Positions 24,792 to 36,830 of a stretch of DNA of 64,000 bases are shown one piece after another. Below the pieces are notes generated by a model that ran no database searches, was not told the origin of the DNA, and worked only from the letters and a program-made list of their open reading frames with translations. A program made the translations under genes and the position numbers. Origin of the DNA: Orthonyx spaldingii (Eukaryota > Chordata > Aves > Passeriformes > Orthonychidae); the NCBI GenBank assembly GCA_013397795.1, contig VZTJ01001736.1, forward strand, positions 62,001-126,000, written 5' to 3'. Each line of letters starts with the position of its first letter. Position 1 is the first letter of the stretch.

Positions 24792-27700
24792 GTAAGGTCG
24801 GCTAAGTGTGAATCATTTGATTGCCGTTATTTGTGCAGCATCTGTTCCATAGCATGTTTAATTATTTTTGTGCGTTAAATTCATGTAGGTTACTTGAGAA
24901 TTGCTTAACTAAATCTTAAAATTGCAGCTATTGCAGAATTCATTATCTTGATTATCATTAGAGATGGGCAGAGGAGATTCCTTTTCATACTTTATTCTGA
25001 AAGCTTAAAGTACAGCTCAAAGTTACACTTCCAAACTTACATGCATCTTTTGTTCCTTTGCCCTCTTTGTAGCTGACTTCAGCTTGAAAGACTGCAGACC
25101 TTTCTCTGAGTTCAGGTAAAGATCCTTGAGTTCACCTGAGCAGGCAACAGCCTGGGAGAATTGTGGTTAATTTTCTTTGCTGGTGGTAAGGTATCTCAGA
25201 TGTGTCCTGTGAGCCAAATGGTACAGAAAAATCCCAAAATAGTCCACATTTAGCTGCAGAGTGGTAAAGTGGGCTGGCACCTGGCTATAATGTGTGTATT
25301 AACTTGGTGCCAGATGAAGTCCTACACTTTAAGAAGATATTTAAAAAGCAGAAAATACCAGGCAAGGTTCCTCTGCCTAAAGAAAAAACCAAAACAACAT
25401 CAAACATTTTTACTTTAGAGCAGTAAACTATAGGGCTACTAATTTACTTAGCTTTGTATTCAGACTGCTGATCTACCCTTTGCTAAGCTGCAGCAGAGTC
25501 TAACTTTTATTAGCCTGTGGCTTTAGGCAAGCGAACTGTACTAGCCAGTGCTATTCTTTGTACATCAGGAACTTAATTTGAATGGGGCTTCCCTATTTTA
25601 TGTCAGGTTTTTGATAACTTTGAAGCTGCTCTTGGGAGCTCTTTTCAGGCTTTTTACCACTGTATCGGCTAGAAATACTCTTTTAGTTAGAATCAGAGCT
25701 TTTAACATTAAAAAAAAATCACCTGATTCCAGCAAGTGGGAGCTCTTAGTACAGCATAAAAGTGCAGAGCTCACAGTAAGAACTGGCAGTGCTTCTAACG
25801 GTCCTTATCACTGGCCTTTGATGCCGCGAGCATGGGATAGAGCTGGCAGTGCATCTCGGCAATTTATATAAGCAGCTCACGTGTTCATGGCACTTACTTG
25901 TCCTTAATGGGATTGTGTTATAAGATAATGGATATCTTATTTCCTAAGGAGGTATTTAAAACAGTATCTGCATTTAGAAAACCCTTCAAAACTGGAACTG
26001 AAGGAAAGTGCATGCAATACAAATACTCCTTATCCTGCAAATGCATTATCATGTGCAGATTTTAGGATATGGATTTAAGTGAAAAGCTTAGCTGAGTTTT
26101 TAAGGGAGAAATTTCTCAACTCTGCTTGGGATTTGAATTGCTATTTTACTGTCAAAATCAATGAACAAGACGGCTAGAACTCTGCTCAGTTCTTGCAAAA
26201 TGCACTAAGTAATTGCTAAGTGGTTCCCAGTAATCTTGAAATACAATTACATTAGAAAGTCAGGTTCAAAAAATAGTATGAGATTTCCAATAGACTGGTT
26301 GACTCACTTTAATTAACAGTTTTATAATTATAGACATTCATTAATATCATAAAGTTCTTCTGGTTGACATCAATTGGTATCAGGCATGTAACTAAAGTCT
26401 CATTTCCCTGAGGGTGTACATGGCTAGTTTAATTTGCCTGAGGGCTTTTGACTGTAAAATCTCAACCAACATTAAGCAAGTAAAGCTAAGGTACATTGGT
26501 GAAATCCCAAATCAGGACAGATGTTTCTTCACAATGATGTGCAAGCCCCGATATTCCCATGGAAACAGTTCTGAATTGAATATTTTCATGTAGTGATTTC
26601 AACTACATAACCAAAATTATATAATGTGTGCATGTTCACATGCACATGTGGCTGTGGATTTCTGCTTACAGGCTTAGCCAGTCATTCTCATAGTAAGGCT
26701 GCCTATGTCTTTATCTGCATGTGTGTCTATTTATATACATATGTATATACCTATTTAATACTGTAAGTACGTGATGAAGTATTGATATTTCTCTTCTGTT
26801 CTTCCACCTGTTTTATTCCTCGAGAGAGTCAAAAAGGCTAACCCCTATTTCAGTGACAAATTCTCAAAATAATGTTGAGGTCTTTGAAGACAGTCCTTGG
26901 ATTTTTCCAGGTATGATAACCAAAGCCAGAAGGAGAGAGATGAACTAATGCTGGTGGAAAGCTGGTGCATTTGTGTTCAGCACTGTGTACACACGTTATG
27001 GCTGGTAAACACGTCACTGCTGGGAAAGACCTCTGCTCTTTTATACTCCAGTTTCCTTCTTTTTTTCACAGTTCCTCTGTTTTACAGGTGAAAGTAATTT
27101 CCATTTCCCATGTACATATTATCTTTCATTTTCCGTGACAAAAATGATTCCAGTAATTTATGTCAGCATTTCTAATTTGTACAGGATGATTTTTAATATT
27201 TCTTTCTCCTTATTGATGTTTGCTTCTCCATTGTAATCTACTCTCCAGATTTCATTTGTAGAGAGTGAAACCTTGCAGTGAAAATGAGAGACAATAATTG
27301 GACCTTAGAAGGCGGCAGTCCGGAGTAACCAAGGCTTTATGGGAATGGAGAAGGGACCTGCTGATGAAATGTCTTTAACAGCCAAAACTAAAGAAAGATA
27401 TATCTTGTGAGAATGTATCTCTAAATGTGACTGTAAGAATTATTTCTTTTTATTGATTTCCTTACATCCAGATGTCAGTAATCTAAGAAAAAAAAACTTC
27501 TATGCTTGAAATCAGAACCTACCTGTTGCGCTCCTCTTAAACAAAAAGCAGTACCAAATCAAAGGGCCTTTGAAGAATTGTATGTCCTGCATGAGGTAAA
27601 GTCAGCTGGCATCAGATTCCAGAACTCAAGAGAGCCACTATCCACATTTCCTCTAGTCCTAGTGTTGCAGGATACTGGACTCTGGCAGGCCGCTCAACTG

Positions 27701-29621
27701 ATCCCTCTGTGCCTGCAGGTTATAGTAGGTGATGCACAGAGACAATCTTTAGTCAAAAATATGTTGTCATGGATTAGATTAGGGGAGGAAGACACTGGAG
27801 ATTGAATTCAATAGACAATTTTTTTTTTCATAAGGCTGGAAATAATGAAGATTTAGTATTTGATTGTTTTGAGACTTTTGAGAGTGTCACTCCAAATCCT
27901 TTCACCTCTCCATAGATGTGACTTTGACAGCCCAGCCAGAGCAAAGTTACAACACGGGTGTAGGAGTTCACTCAAAACCTGTCACTTGATACATCATACA
28001 AGGCACCCGTTCATGATTTTCACAGAATAAAGAAGAGTGTCAAGGCTTTGCAGTGAAAGAACTGACCTTGCTTTGATTGCATTTTACTCTTGCCCTCAGC
28101 ACAAGAGTACCTGCTGTATCTGCTTTGCCAGTACTGGAAAAAAAAAAGAAGAACTAAAGTTAATAATACGGTTCAAAACTAGCCCACAACAGTTGTGAAA
28201 ATAAAAGTTGCTTTATATAAAGTCAATATGTGAAAAATAAGTGTTTTTCTGTAGAAATGCGCACATAGAGTATCAGGAACTGCAAGCACTGTTTGCAGGT
28301 ATCACTGGACATGCTTACACAATTTAGGAAATTACCTTTAGTGGGAAGTCAGGAAGGAAGTTCAAGTTTGTCATAGGCTCTAGGTACAAACAAATAAATT
28401 AGACTGCCTTGGGGCCTTAGATATTTCTCTGTTTTGTCTCTCCACTTGGCACTTAACTTGGAAATTTCTGTGCATACCTGGAAGATTGAGTACAGGCATT
28501 CGAAGCATTCTCTGGAAGTTTTAGACGTCTTCGCCTTTATTAAAGTACATGATATTAAATTTATTTCACTTTAACTAAGGGCTCTATATTGTTTGATTCT
28601 ATAGTTTGTTTATCAATTCTCCTCAGCAGTATTTATTTACCTGTCTAAAATTTTCCATTATTTCCCCCAGCTTACTTATGAAAGTATTGAACCACATCAT
28701 CACACTCACCATTTTTGGGATGCCATTGCAGGCCCGCTAGATTGGATAGAAAAGCCCATTAACGGTGTTTTTCTGAATGCTATCATATAGTCAGTTTTGA
28801 ATCCATTTCATATTTGAAATATTGATGTTGTATGATGCTAATTTTTAATCAGGGTATTCTTGGGGTACTAAGGTGAAGTGATTCAGTCTAAATATATTAA
28901 GAAATTTCAGGCACTTTTATCAATGTATATAGTAATTTCATAAAAAATATGATTAAATGAATTTGACAAGATGTATTTTCCATGAAACCATATTGATTGA
29001 CATAATTATTTATTATCATAATTTAAATCTGTATTGATTGAACCCCTCATTTGCTGGTCCATTAGTTTGCCTGAGTTTTGATGTCACTCTAACCAGATTA
29101 TTTCACTATTGCTCTAAGATGAGGTTTCCAAGAGTCTTCAACATATCCAATACTGCATACAAAAAATGACAGCAAATACCTTGATTTTCGTGGCCAGAAA
29201 ATTGAAAACACATACTTCTATGTTATCTGGATGTGGAGATTTAAGAAATTTTATCTTTTTTAGATTATCTTTCACATATTTCCACCTAATTTTTTCAGTA
29301 CTATAAATTTTTTAGCATTATACATTGCCTTTGATTTTCCACCTAAAATGGGGGCTTTTTCACCCAAAAGTCAGGTGAACTCAGTTAGAAGTTAGGAAAA
29401 TGATCCCTACCTGGCCATCAGTGAGATGCCTGAAGTGTAACAAGAAGCTCCAGGCAGCCATCAGTCTTCCATTCCACATCTCCAAATGTATGTCTTCCAT
29501 TCTGCTGAACACTCACACGAAAATTTGATTTTGGTTCCCACATTTTTCGAGGATCTTTTCTTGTTCTTTCATTTCAAAAGACAAACATTATGCTCTGAAA
29601 ACAATGGGACATGATGAAGCA
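24792..29621. other. Noncoding AT-rich DNA; no gene seen
   Basis: Unique sequence. It includes a hairpin at 26627-26646 (tgtgcatg/catgcaca, 4-nt loop) and a perfect 18-bp palindrome of alternating purine/pyrimidine type at 26732-26749 (centred on catatg). No coding frame with a recognisable domain and no repeat family recognised. Confidence 0.5.
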
Positions 29622-29708
29622 TGTATTACTGGGCCGTTAATGCACTTTGCACTTTGGCCGTGTGCCTCACAGTGCCCCAGAGACTTGCATTAATGGCCCA
29701 GTAATACG
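29622..29708 (+). ncRNA. Long RNA-type hairpin, miRNA-precursor-like or conserved palindromic repeat
   Basis: The arms 29623-29644 and 29686-29707 form 22 consecutive pairs. All are Watson-Crick except position 29636 with 29694, which is a G-T step: a G-U wobble in plus-strand RNA but a C-A mismatch in minus-strand RNA. One more wobble closes the base (29622 with 29708). The 41-nt interior can continue the stem: 29645-29648 with 2979-82 of the same block (29679-29682), 29649-29653 (gcact) with 29671-29675 (agtgc), and 29656-29658 with 29664-29666 around a 5-nt loop. The result is an 87-nt, nearly continuous hairpin, within the size range of animal pre-miRNAs. The alternatives are an old palindromic transposon remnant or one of the ancient conserved hairpin repeats of vertebrates. 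I do not recognise a named miRNA. Confidence 0.4.
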
Positions 29709-29725
29709 ACACACCCTATCGTGTC
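29708..29725. repeat. Small hairpin abutting the long one
   Basis: gacac at 29708-29712 pairs with gtgtc at 29721-29725 around an 8-nt loop, immediately following the 87-nt hairpin. Confidence 0.4.
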
Positions 29726-32650
29726 TTATTGCTTAATTGGACTCCAGACAAATTCAGTTAAACCACATATGCTGTCTTTTATGACTACTGCTGTACAGCT
29801 TTTATTTCCTCAGTTCTTGGGTGCTTTTGGAGGTCTTTGTGTTATTTGAAATGTACCTCTTGGAATCACAGATTGTAGAGGCAGAGGTTTAGCTCTACCC
29901 CTGGCCCTTTTCCATGACAAATGGGGATGTGCTTTGACAGGCAAAACACAAACCCTGAGATGCACACCTGGGAAACCTGTAGCAGAAAAGTAGAAGGAGG
30001 CATCACAGTTCTGTCTGATCTGTTGGCCACAAAACTCATCTTTAACAGCATGTCAGCCTTTACTGTTAGGTGGCTGGTATTCATGTGGCATCCATGGTAC
30101 CCGCATATTGGAAAAAGCCCCACTAGATCATCTGTAGTGTTTGAGAGGTTTCTCCCATATAGTTCTCTTTTAACCAGGAGGGCTGCATGCTACAGCTGGA
30201 GCAATAATGAAACATTCTTATAGGCCTTTCCACTGCATTCTCTGTGCTGCAGATCAGTATCCATGTGAGGAATGCTCACAGCCATTGGGATAATTGCAAA
30301 TAATTTACTTCAGTCAGGTTGTGATACACCTCAGCATTTCACATCACCTTCCCTGGACTTAGGAAACTGAAGTCAAAAGGACACCTGCCTCTGACAAGGG
30401 AGAAACAGGAGGCACAGAGTGATACCAAACAGCTTCCACCAACTTTTGGCTAAGTGGTCCTGGTCAAAGGAGAGTATGAAACAGAAGGATGTGACATTTT
30501 TTAGATGTGTATAGGACCCATAATGTACAGTAAAGTTAAGGTTTGTCTGATCAGAGTAAATTTCTGGGGTACTTAATTACTTTTTGGATAGCACTGAAGT
30601 TGGTGACTGTGAAGTTTCACAGCACTTCCATGGGATCCTAGACTATGGATCATCTTTGAATGTTGTCGGACCTCAGGTAATTTCCATCACCATTGCTCCT
30701 GCTTGGTGTTAGATTAAACTGTGGATTAATTTCAGTTTTGAGATATCCTGAGTGTCACATGTTCTATATACTATGGATGACAAAGTGCTAATGCATACTG
30801 ATCAAGTATTTAAAGCAGAAATCTTGAAATAAATGAATTAATCAAAACTCTTACAGCCTTAATTTCAGAATAAAATTCTCAAGTGATTATGATTTGTATA
30901 AATTGCTTTTAGACCATGGACACAGTTTGAGTGGTTATGCTAATGAAAGAGCATCATTGTGCTCTTTAGAAAAGAATATCACAACCAAATATGCTTTAGT
31001 AAATTATCAACTCTCTAGAACGAAACCAGGGGAAATGCAGAGGGTTTAACATTAGCCTAAACTAACCCTGATAACAACAAAACCAAGGCAAAAGCAGCAA
31101 TGCAACCTGTCTTTGCCCAGTATAACTCCAGCATTTAATACATCAATTAATAAAAAGAATCACCTGGATCCCCTTCTGACTAATAGCTTGTCATTCCTAC
31201 TGTCTTCATGAACCGGCACCACTGCAATCGTCTTAGCAGTGTAGCAAGGTCTAAAAGAGTCTTGTCAAATGGTGGACCTTAGTGCCTGTTAATAACAACT
31301 ACTATTTTTACTGGAAATAAGTCCCACTTATTGTATGGATGTAGAAGGGGCTGCCGGTGGTCATTTGTTTGATATGTAGATTTTTATCTGTCCCAGACAC
31401 AATGAGATTTTGGGCAGTGTGGTTTACACTGCATTATTGTTCACATTTTCTGCTATGTCAAAGACCATCCCTTTGTGTGTTTCTAAAGCACTGCAATTAC
31501 TATGGTGTTTTATTTTTGCAAGAAATTATGTATAGTAACAAATTGAGATGTGGGAAAACAATCAGTAAAAAAATCAAACAAAAATATGAAGTTAAAGATT
31601 TTAGAAAATCGATTATGTTTACACAGAATATAGAAATGATTGCCTACCTTAAATTATAATCCAGGTTAGTCTTAAAAGCAAGAGACATTCGGACAGTTTC
31701 AGTGATCCAGATAGATCTGTATTTATAATTCCACTCTCTCTCTCAAACTGGTGCCTCGGTATGGTGGGTCATTGTGAGGCTGATGCTGTTTGGGAGCAGC
31801 AAGGGCTGGCCCAGAGCAGCAAACTTTGCTCTTCCACCAAGACTTGTATGCCGGTTCATGGAAAGGAGAAAAACAAGCAACACAGCGCTGGCAGCCCAAA
31901 CACGACTCCTGAGGAGGTAACATTGTATTCAACAGGACTGCTCTGCTCATGTGTGGATCAGTGTTTTAATTTATAAAAAACAGATAAATTCTTAAAGGAG
32001 GATTATTTGTTTGCAAGTATTTTAACTGTATTTCTCCTAAACCAGCAACATTATACAAATATAGTGTAAAACTATACATCAGATTTTGTTCACTGCGCAA
32101 TTTTTAGGAAACCTCAGAATGACTCAGAGCCTCCTTTAGCATGTGGTTTTGGTATGGGAGCATGTTTATTGTGTCATGTATATAATGCCACTCTCCGTTT
32201 AAAGTTCAGCCACAGGGACAGTGAGATAAGACATTATTATGAGCAGTCACAATCTAAAGCAAAGAAAACCAGCTAAACCAGTGAACACTGTCCCAGAAAT
32301 GCAGTATTCCTTTGAAGATAGGCTTTCCATTTCTAGTCCAGACGTTTATCTGTGAAACATTTTAGGTGCTTTACCACACTAAGGTCGTCAGATCAAAGGT
32401 CCCATTAGACCTTGAGGTAGCACCTCATGGTGACCTTACTTGAACCTTTAGTCTGACCACCTCTCCAAGTGGTGCAGAGAGCCTGGGACTTGGTATATGC
32501 CTAAGTCTTCATGGGCGCCTTGTGGAAATAAAGTGCAGTGTGTGTTTCCCTCACAGGCTTATGCACAAGCTCCTTCTACTGCTTATGAAGAAGGCATTTT
32601 GTTGGAGGATTAAATTTTAACCCTTCCTCAGATAAGATATTTTAAAGTGT
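29726..32650. other. Noncoding AT-rich DNA; no gene seen
   Basis: Unique sequence with short frames on both strands and no recognised domain. A faint resemblance of 30355-30420 to old SINE text was not strong enough to call. Confidence 0.5.
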
Positions 32651-32788
32651 GCAAGACCAGGTTGTGGGGGCTTTGAGCAACCTAGTCTACTGGAGGGTGT
32701 CCCTGCTTATGGCAGGGGGTTGGAATCGAGATGACCTCTGAGGTCCACCTACCAACCCAAACCATCCTATGATTCTGTGATGCTGTGG
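32651..32788 (+). mobile_element. CR1 LINE, truncated 3' end (number 2)
   Basis: The sequence reads, in order, 'ggggctttgagcaacctag', 'gagggtgtccctgcttatgg', 'cagggggttggaatcgagat', 'gacctctgaggtccac', 'caacccaaaccatcctatga' and a closing pair of degenerate tail repeats (gattctgtgatgctgtgg). This is the 3' end of a different CR1 subfamily from the copy at 10293: that one has the 'gtggtggagtcacc' text, this one the 'ctttgagcaacc' text. Only about 140 bp remain, in the plus orientation; it is an inactive fossil. Confidence 0.95.
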
Positions 32789-33089
32789 CACAGAAGATAC
32801 AGCCACTACTTGGTATGCATTTTTCTTAATTTCTGGAGGTTTATTCTATCATATGTGCTGGCTGGTCACTGTGCCCTGGGCTAGGATATCCCCCTTCACA
32901 CACTGCCATGCCAGGCTGTCTGACAGTCTCATTTCATGCTTTACTGGGAGGCAGCATGCTGTGGTGCTCAGAGCACAGGCTGGGGAGTGAAGCACATGGG
33001 ATCTCTTCCCAGTGCTTCCCATAGCCACAGGCTCATCCCTAAATTATACCAAGCTTCACAGCTACAGCAGAAGGACAGCGATATTTATT
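32789..33089. other. Unique DNA; no gene seen
   Basis: No coding frame or repeat family recognised. Confidence 0.5.
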
Positions 33090-33390
33090 TACACAGCTCC
33101 TAAGCATGTGCAGTAGGCCTGGCAAGACCGTGCAAATTAATTCCTGCTAATGAAAGTTTGGGTTTTTTAATATTTCCCTTATGCTGTGACTGCGCCCTTT
33201 CTGTCATCACTTCTTATGCACATGAATTTGCCATTATGCCAGCATCAGCTCTGGGTCGTCGCTGCTGCTGGCCGGTTATTTGCACTGCAGTAATGACCAG
33301 AGGAATTAAGGCTCCACTGTGTCATACTCTCAGAATGGGAATTATCTCTACAATATGTAATCACTGCTCAAATGGAAAGATGTTTTAGAG
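33090..33390. promoter_or_regulatory. Candidate conserved noncoding element (enhancer-type)
   Basis: Unique, varied sequence with homeodomain-type cores (aaattaatt, gctaatg, ggaattaagg) interspersed with retained CpGs (gggtcgtcgctg, gaccgtgc) in otherwise CpG-poor DNA. No coding frame explains it. The call is from texture alone. Confidence 0.25.
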
Positions 33391-36129
33391 AAGAATTTAC
33401 AACATAAGGCCTTTATTCTGCAAAGTGCACCAGGCTAGTTTGATGGATGAGAGCAGCTTCACTGACTTAAGAATATGAAAGCTAAACAAATGAGTATTTC
33501 TTTTCAGAATCTGATTGCAGAGGACAAGAACATGGATTGAAAGATGGAGACAAAGTAATCAGATGCTAGAGATTTTCTGCCCCAAAGTTCATTAGTTTAA
33601 GATGTGGTCCAGTGAAACCAAGTCTTTCTGTAGAGAGTCATATTAACATATGTGTTATGATTTTTGAGGCCTGCACTCAAGAGCCAGAATCGTCTGCTTT
33701 GCCCATCATGAGGCACATGCACCTTGGGACACACAGCCCTGCAAGACAGCATGGTTAAAGAAAGGTGATGTATTTTACTGTGGTGGCAAATCTTACTGTT
33801 CAATAAGTCTTGTTCACTTAAGAAGCTCCAGATGGATTAGCAGTAGCAAAGATGTAAGGTTTAAGTAGCCAGGCAGGAACCATGGAGAACCACAGCGCAT
33901 GGTACAGAGGTTACCTGATCAGACTGGATGGACAACCAGTTAGACAGCTAATCACTAAGGATGGTAGAAAAACCTTTGATTATATGTTTTTTCATGAGAA
34001 AATGTTTCATTTTTGCTGAATCAAGAGTGTTTTGCAGACTCAGAAGAAACACTGACTGAGTTTTGGAATTTCCATGAAGGTTGGGAGTACATCCTGGCTA
34101 GTTCCCAAGATGTTTATTTCCCTCCTCAAAAACTCAAAAAGTTTGACAGCTCACATTTTCTTTCTAATGTGATCAAAATCACGTTCTGAAACTTGAAAGT
34201 TTATCACAAAATGAGTTTGTTTATCAGACAGCCCTATAAATAATATTTCTCAAAGCTGTGTTTGACAAGCATGATATTGCTAATATGGCTCTAGCTGGTG
34301 TGTCATCCATGGTCAGATTTTCAGAGAAATGTCTGCAAAGCAGAGCTATCGGAAAGTTCTGCATATGAGCTGCAGATACCATTTCTTCTGGAAAACTGTC
34401 TGCTTGCAGGGCACTAAAGAATAGTGCCAAGTCAATGTTAAATCATCATATGGGAAATGGTTAACAAGACAGCTTTCCTTTCTACCTCCTATCTAATCTC
34501 TGCCAAATCAATCTACCACCCAAGACTGGAAGTTGAAAATCTAATAAACAGGTCCACAGTGAAGGATGCACTATACCTGCGCCTGGAGCAGTTCTCCCTT
34601 CATCTCTCTTCACCAGCAGCATGCCCTCCTATTACCCAAGGGAAAAAATTAAATATTCAGATTGTTATTATTTATTTAGAGGACACAAAAAAAATCAAAC
34701 CAAGTCAATATTTACCCATCTGAAAAAAAAGCCCAGTATATGACAGACGCTTTATTCGGGGTAAATTAGTAGACATATGTCTCAGAGAAATGCTGTTGTT
34801 GTTGATTTATTCTTTTATCCTTCTTTCAGTTAAGCTTTCTTCAGGTGTTTTTCAGACCGCAGAGCTTCTAAAGCTTCTCTAAAAAGTCTATTTTTTACTA
34901 AATTGCATTAGCTCTTTAAAATATACAGGAAAGATGAACTCATCTAATAACAACCTCGGAAAATAACTGCAGCTGAATATAAATAAAATTAAATTTTCAC
35001 AGAGGAAAAAGCCATTTTGAACTATTTTTTCCATATAATCCATACCACAGATACTCAATAATTCAGTGAGCTTTCAGGCAATATAAGTCAATGTTGACTC
35101 ATTAAATGCATTAGCTATAAAATGCATCTCTAGTAGGAAGGATGAGAAATGATTTGCATTCTTCCCTTTTCATCATTATTCCTTAGTGGCTTTAGTTTCA
35201 GGTTTTGTTTTATTCTTTTGGTTTTTTTCACATTTCACACTTTATAAAGAATGCTTTACAGCAACTTCAGGAGCTCTAGTACATCATTAAAAAATAAACA
35301 CATTTTCTTCCTTACCAGAAACCTGACCAAGAGCAAAATTGTCTTGGTTTTACTTAATAGAAATGCTGACAGATATTAAATTAACACTTAATTAATCCTT
35401 CAGAGATGGCCAGCCAGACGAAAAAGTGGAAAACTAAACTAGTAAGGCCAGGAGTGAGGATCTCTCCCAGGCTGGCAGGGCCCAGTTATGCTGGACTTTT
35501 ACAGGCATGTGAGACAAAGAACAAAAAATCTGAAGAAAATGAATCAATTACATTAATTTGAGAATGTCCCCCATCTGTGAAAGGGCTGTTATTTGCAGAA
35601 ATCCTATGGCATCAGAGTGCCAATTTTTCAGTCTGTTAACTGGATTTCTGGCATTGACCAACTATATCTTACTAGGGTGCTTGAAATTAAGGGATTCCAG
35701 CTTCTGTGTGTGGAAAACTGAACATCCACCCCTAACGTGACAGTTGTGATCCAGATGTGTAGTTTCGGGTGGGATGATATAAGAGAACATGGACATCAAA
35801 AGTTAGATGATGTGGGAAATTATGTAAGTTGGAATGATCCAATAAGTAAATAGTTAAATAAATAAAAGCAAAACAACCCTAAGGCAATGCATTTGGCTCT
35901 TGGCATATAACTCAGCAAAAGAAAACTGGATATGAACAACTCCAGATTAACTGATTTTTTTTTTGTTATCCACATGTTTCTCTTCAGTGTCACATATGGA
36001 ACAGATAAATAGTATAATTTTGTCTGGTTAAGTTAGGTGAGTTGGCTAAGCTAAGAATCTGGAATGCTGTTACAAGTGCATTAGGTTGGTTAGCCACTCT
36101 AAAAGGATTTAAAAAATCTGCCTTCTAAT
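33391..36129. other. Noncoding AT-rich DNA; no gene seen
   Basis: Unique sequence; short A-runs and chance frames only. Confidence 0.55.
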
Positions 36130-36830
36130 GCCCCTTTGTTTGCTCCCCAGCTCCGAGAAGCCATTTATTTCTTCCTCTAATGCCTAAAGAATTATTTTCA
36201 CATTCTCGTCGATTAGTACTTCAGTGTGAAACCTTTGTCTGCAATATGAGCTCAGCTGTTATCTACTCCCTAAAAAAAAATTATTTCCACATTTGCTATG
36301 TAACAGCCTGACAAACAAATAACACCTGCAGAGGATCATGCTCAATAAAGAAAGGGAAGAAAAATAGGTGGAAAGCATGAGAATTCCACTAATGCTCAAT
36401 GATTGATCTTGTTAGTACGCAGTGCCTGTCAGAGCACATTGCCCCAGTGCAAGCACACAGCACTGAAGAACCAGCAGCACGGGAAAGAAATGCATTTCTA
36501 TATAGATCACAGTCAGACACCCTCCCCCAGCTTTCTGAGTGGAGCTTGATTGTCAGCATTATACACACGCTCAGACAATGCTTTCAATAGACGCCTTTTT
36601 GGAAGACAATTGCAGAAAGCATGATAACGGGATTTGTCACCCTGATGTGGCTGCTGTTTCAGCAGGCATTATAATAATGAAAGGAAGTTTTACTAATTGA
36701 AAATGTGAATGAAATTCAGCTGTCTTTTTATTTTAATTCTTTTGGATGAAAGCCAATTAAGATCATCTGTCTAATGCATCTATTCACCCCTACTTCAACA
36801 ATGTGTCAATTATAATGGATGTCTAATAAA
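36130..36830. promoter_or_regulatory. Candidate conserved noncoding block, TAAT-rich
   Basis: About 700 bp of unique DNA with dense homeodomain-type cores, especially 36660-36835 (attataataatg, ctaattga, ttaattc, ccaattaag, caattataatgg, tctaataaa). CpG is retained at several points (ctcgtcgatt, tagtacgcag, agacgcc, ataacggg). A 63-codon frame at 36399-36590 does not account for the block. Such texture is usual in vertebrate developmental enhancers in gene deserts. Conservation itself cannot be seen from one sequence. Confidence 0.3.
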
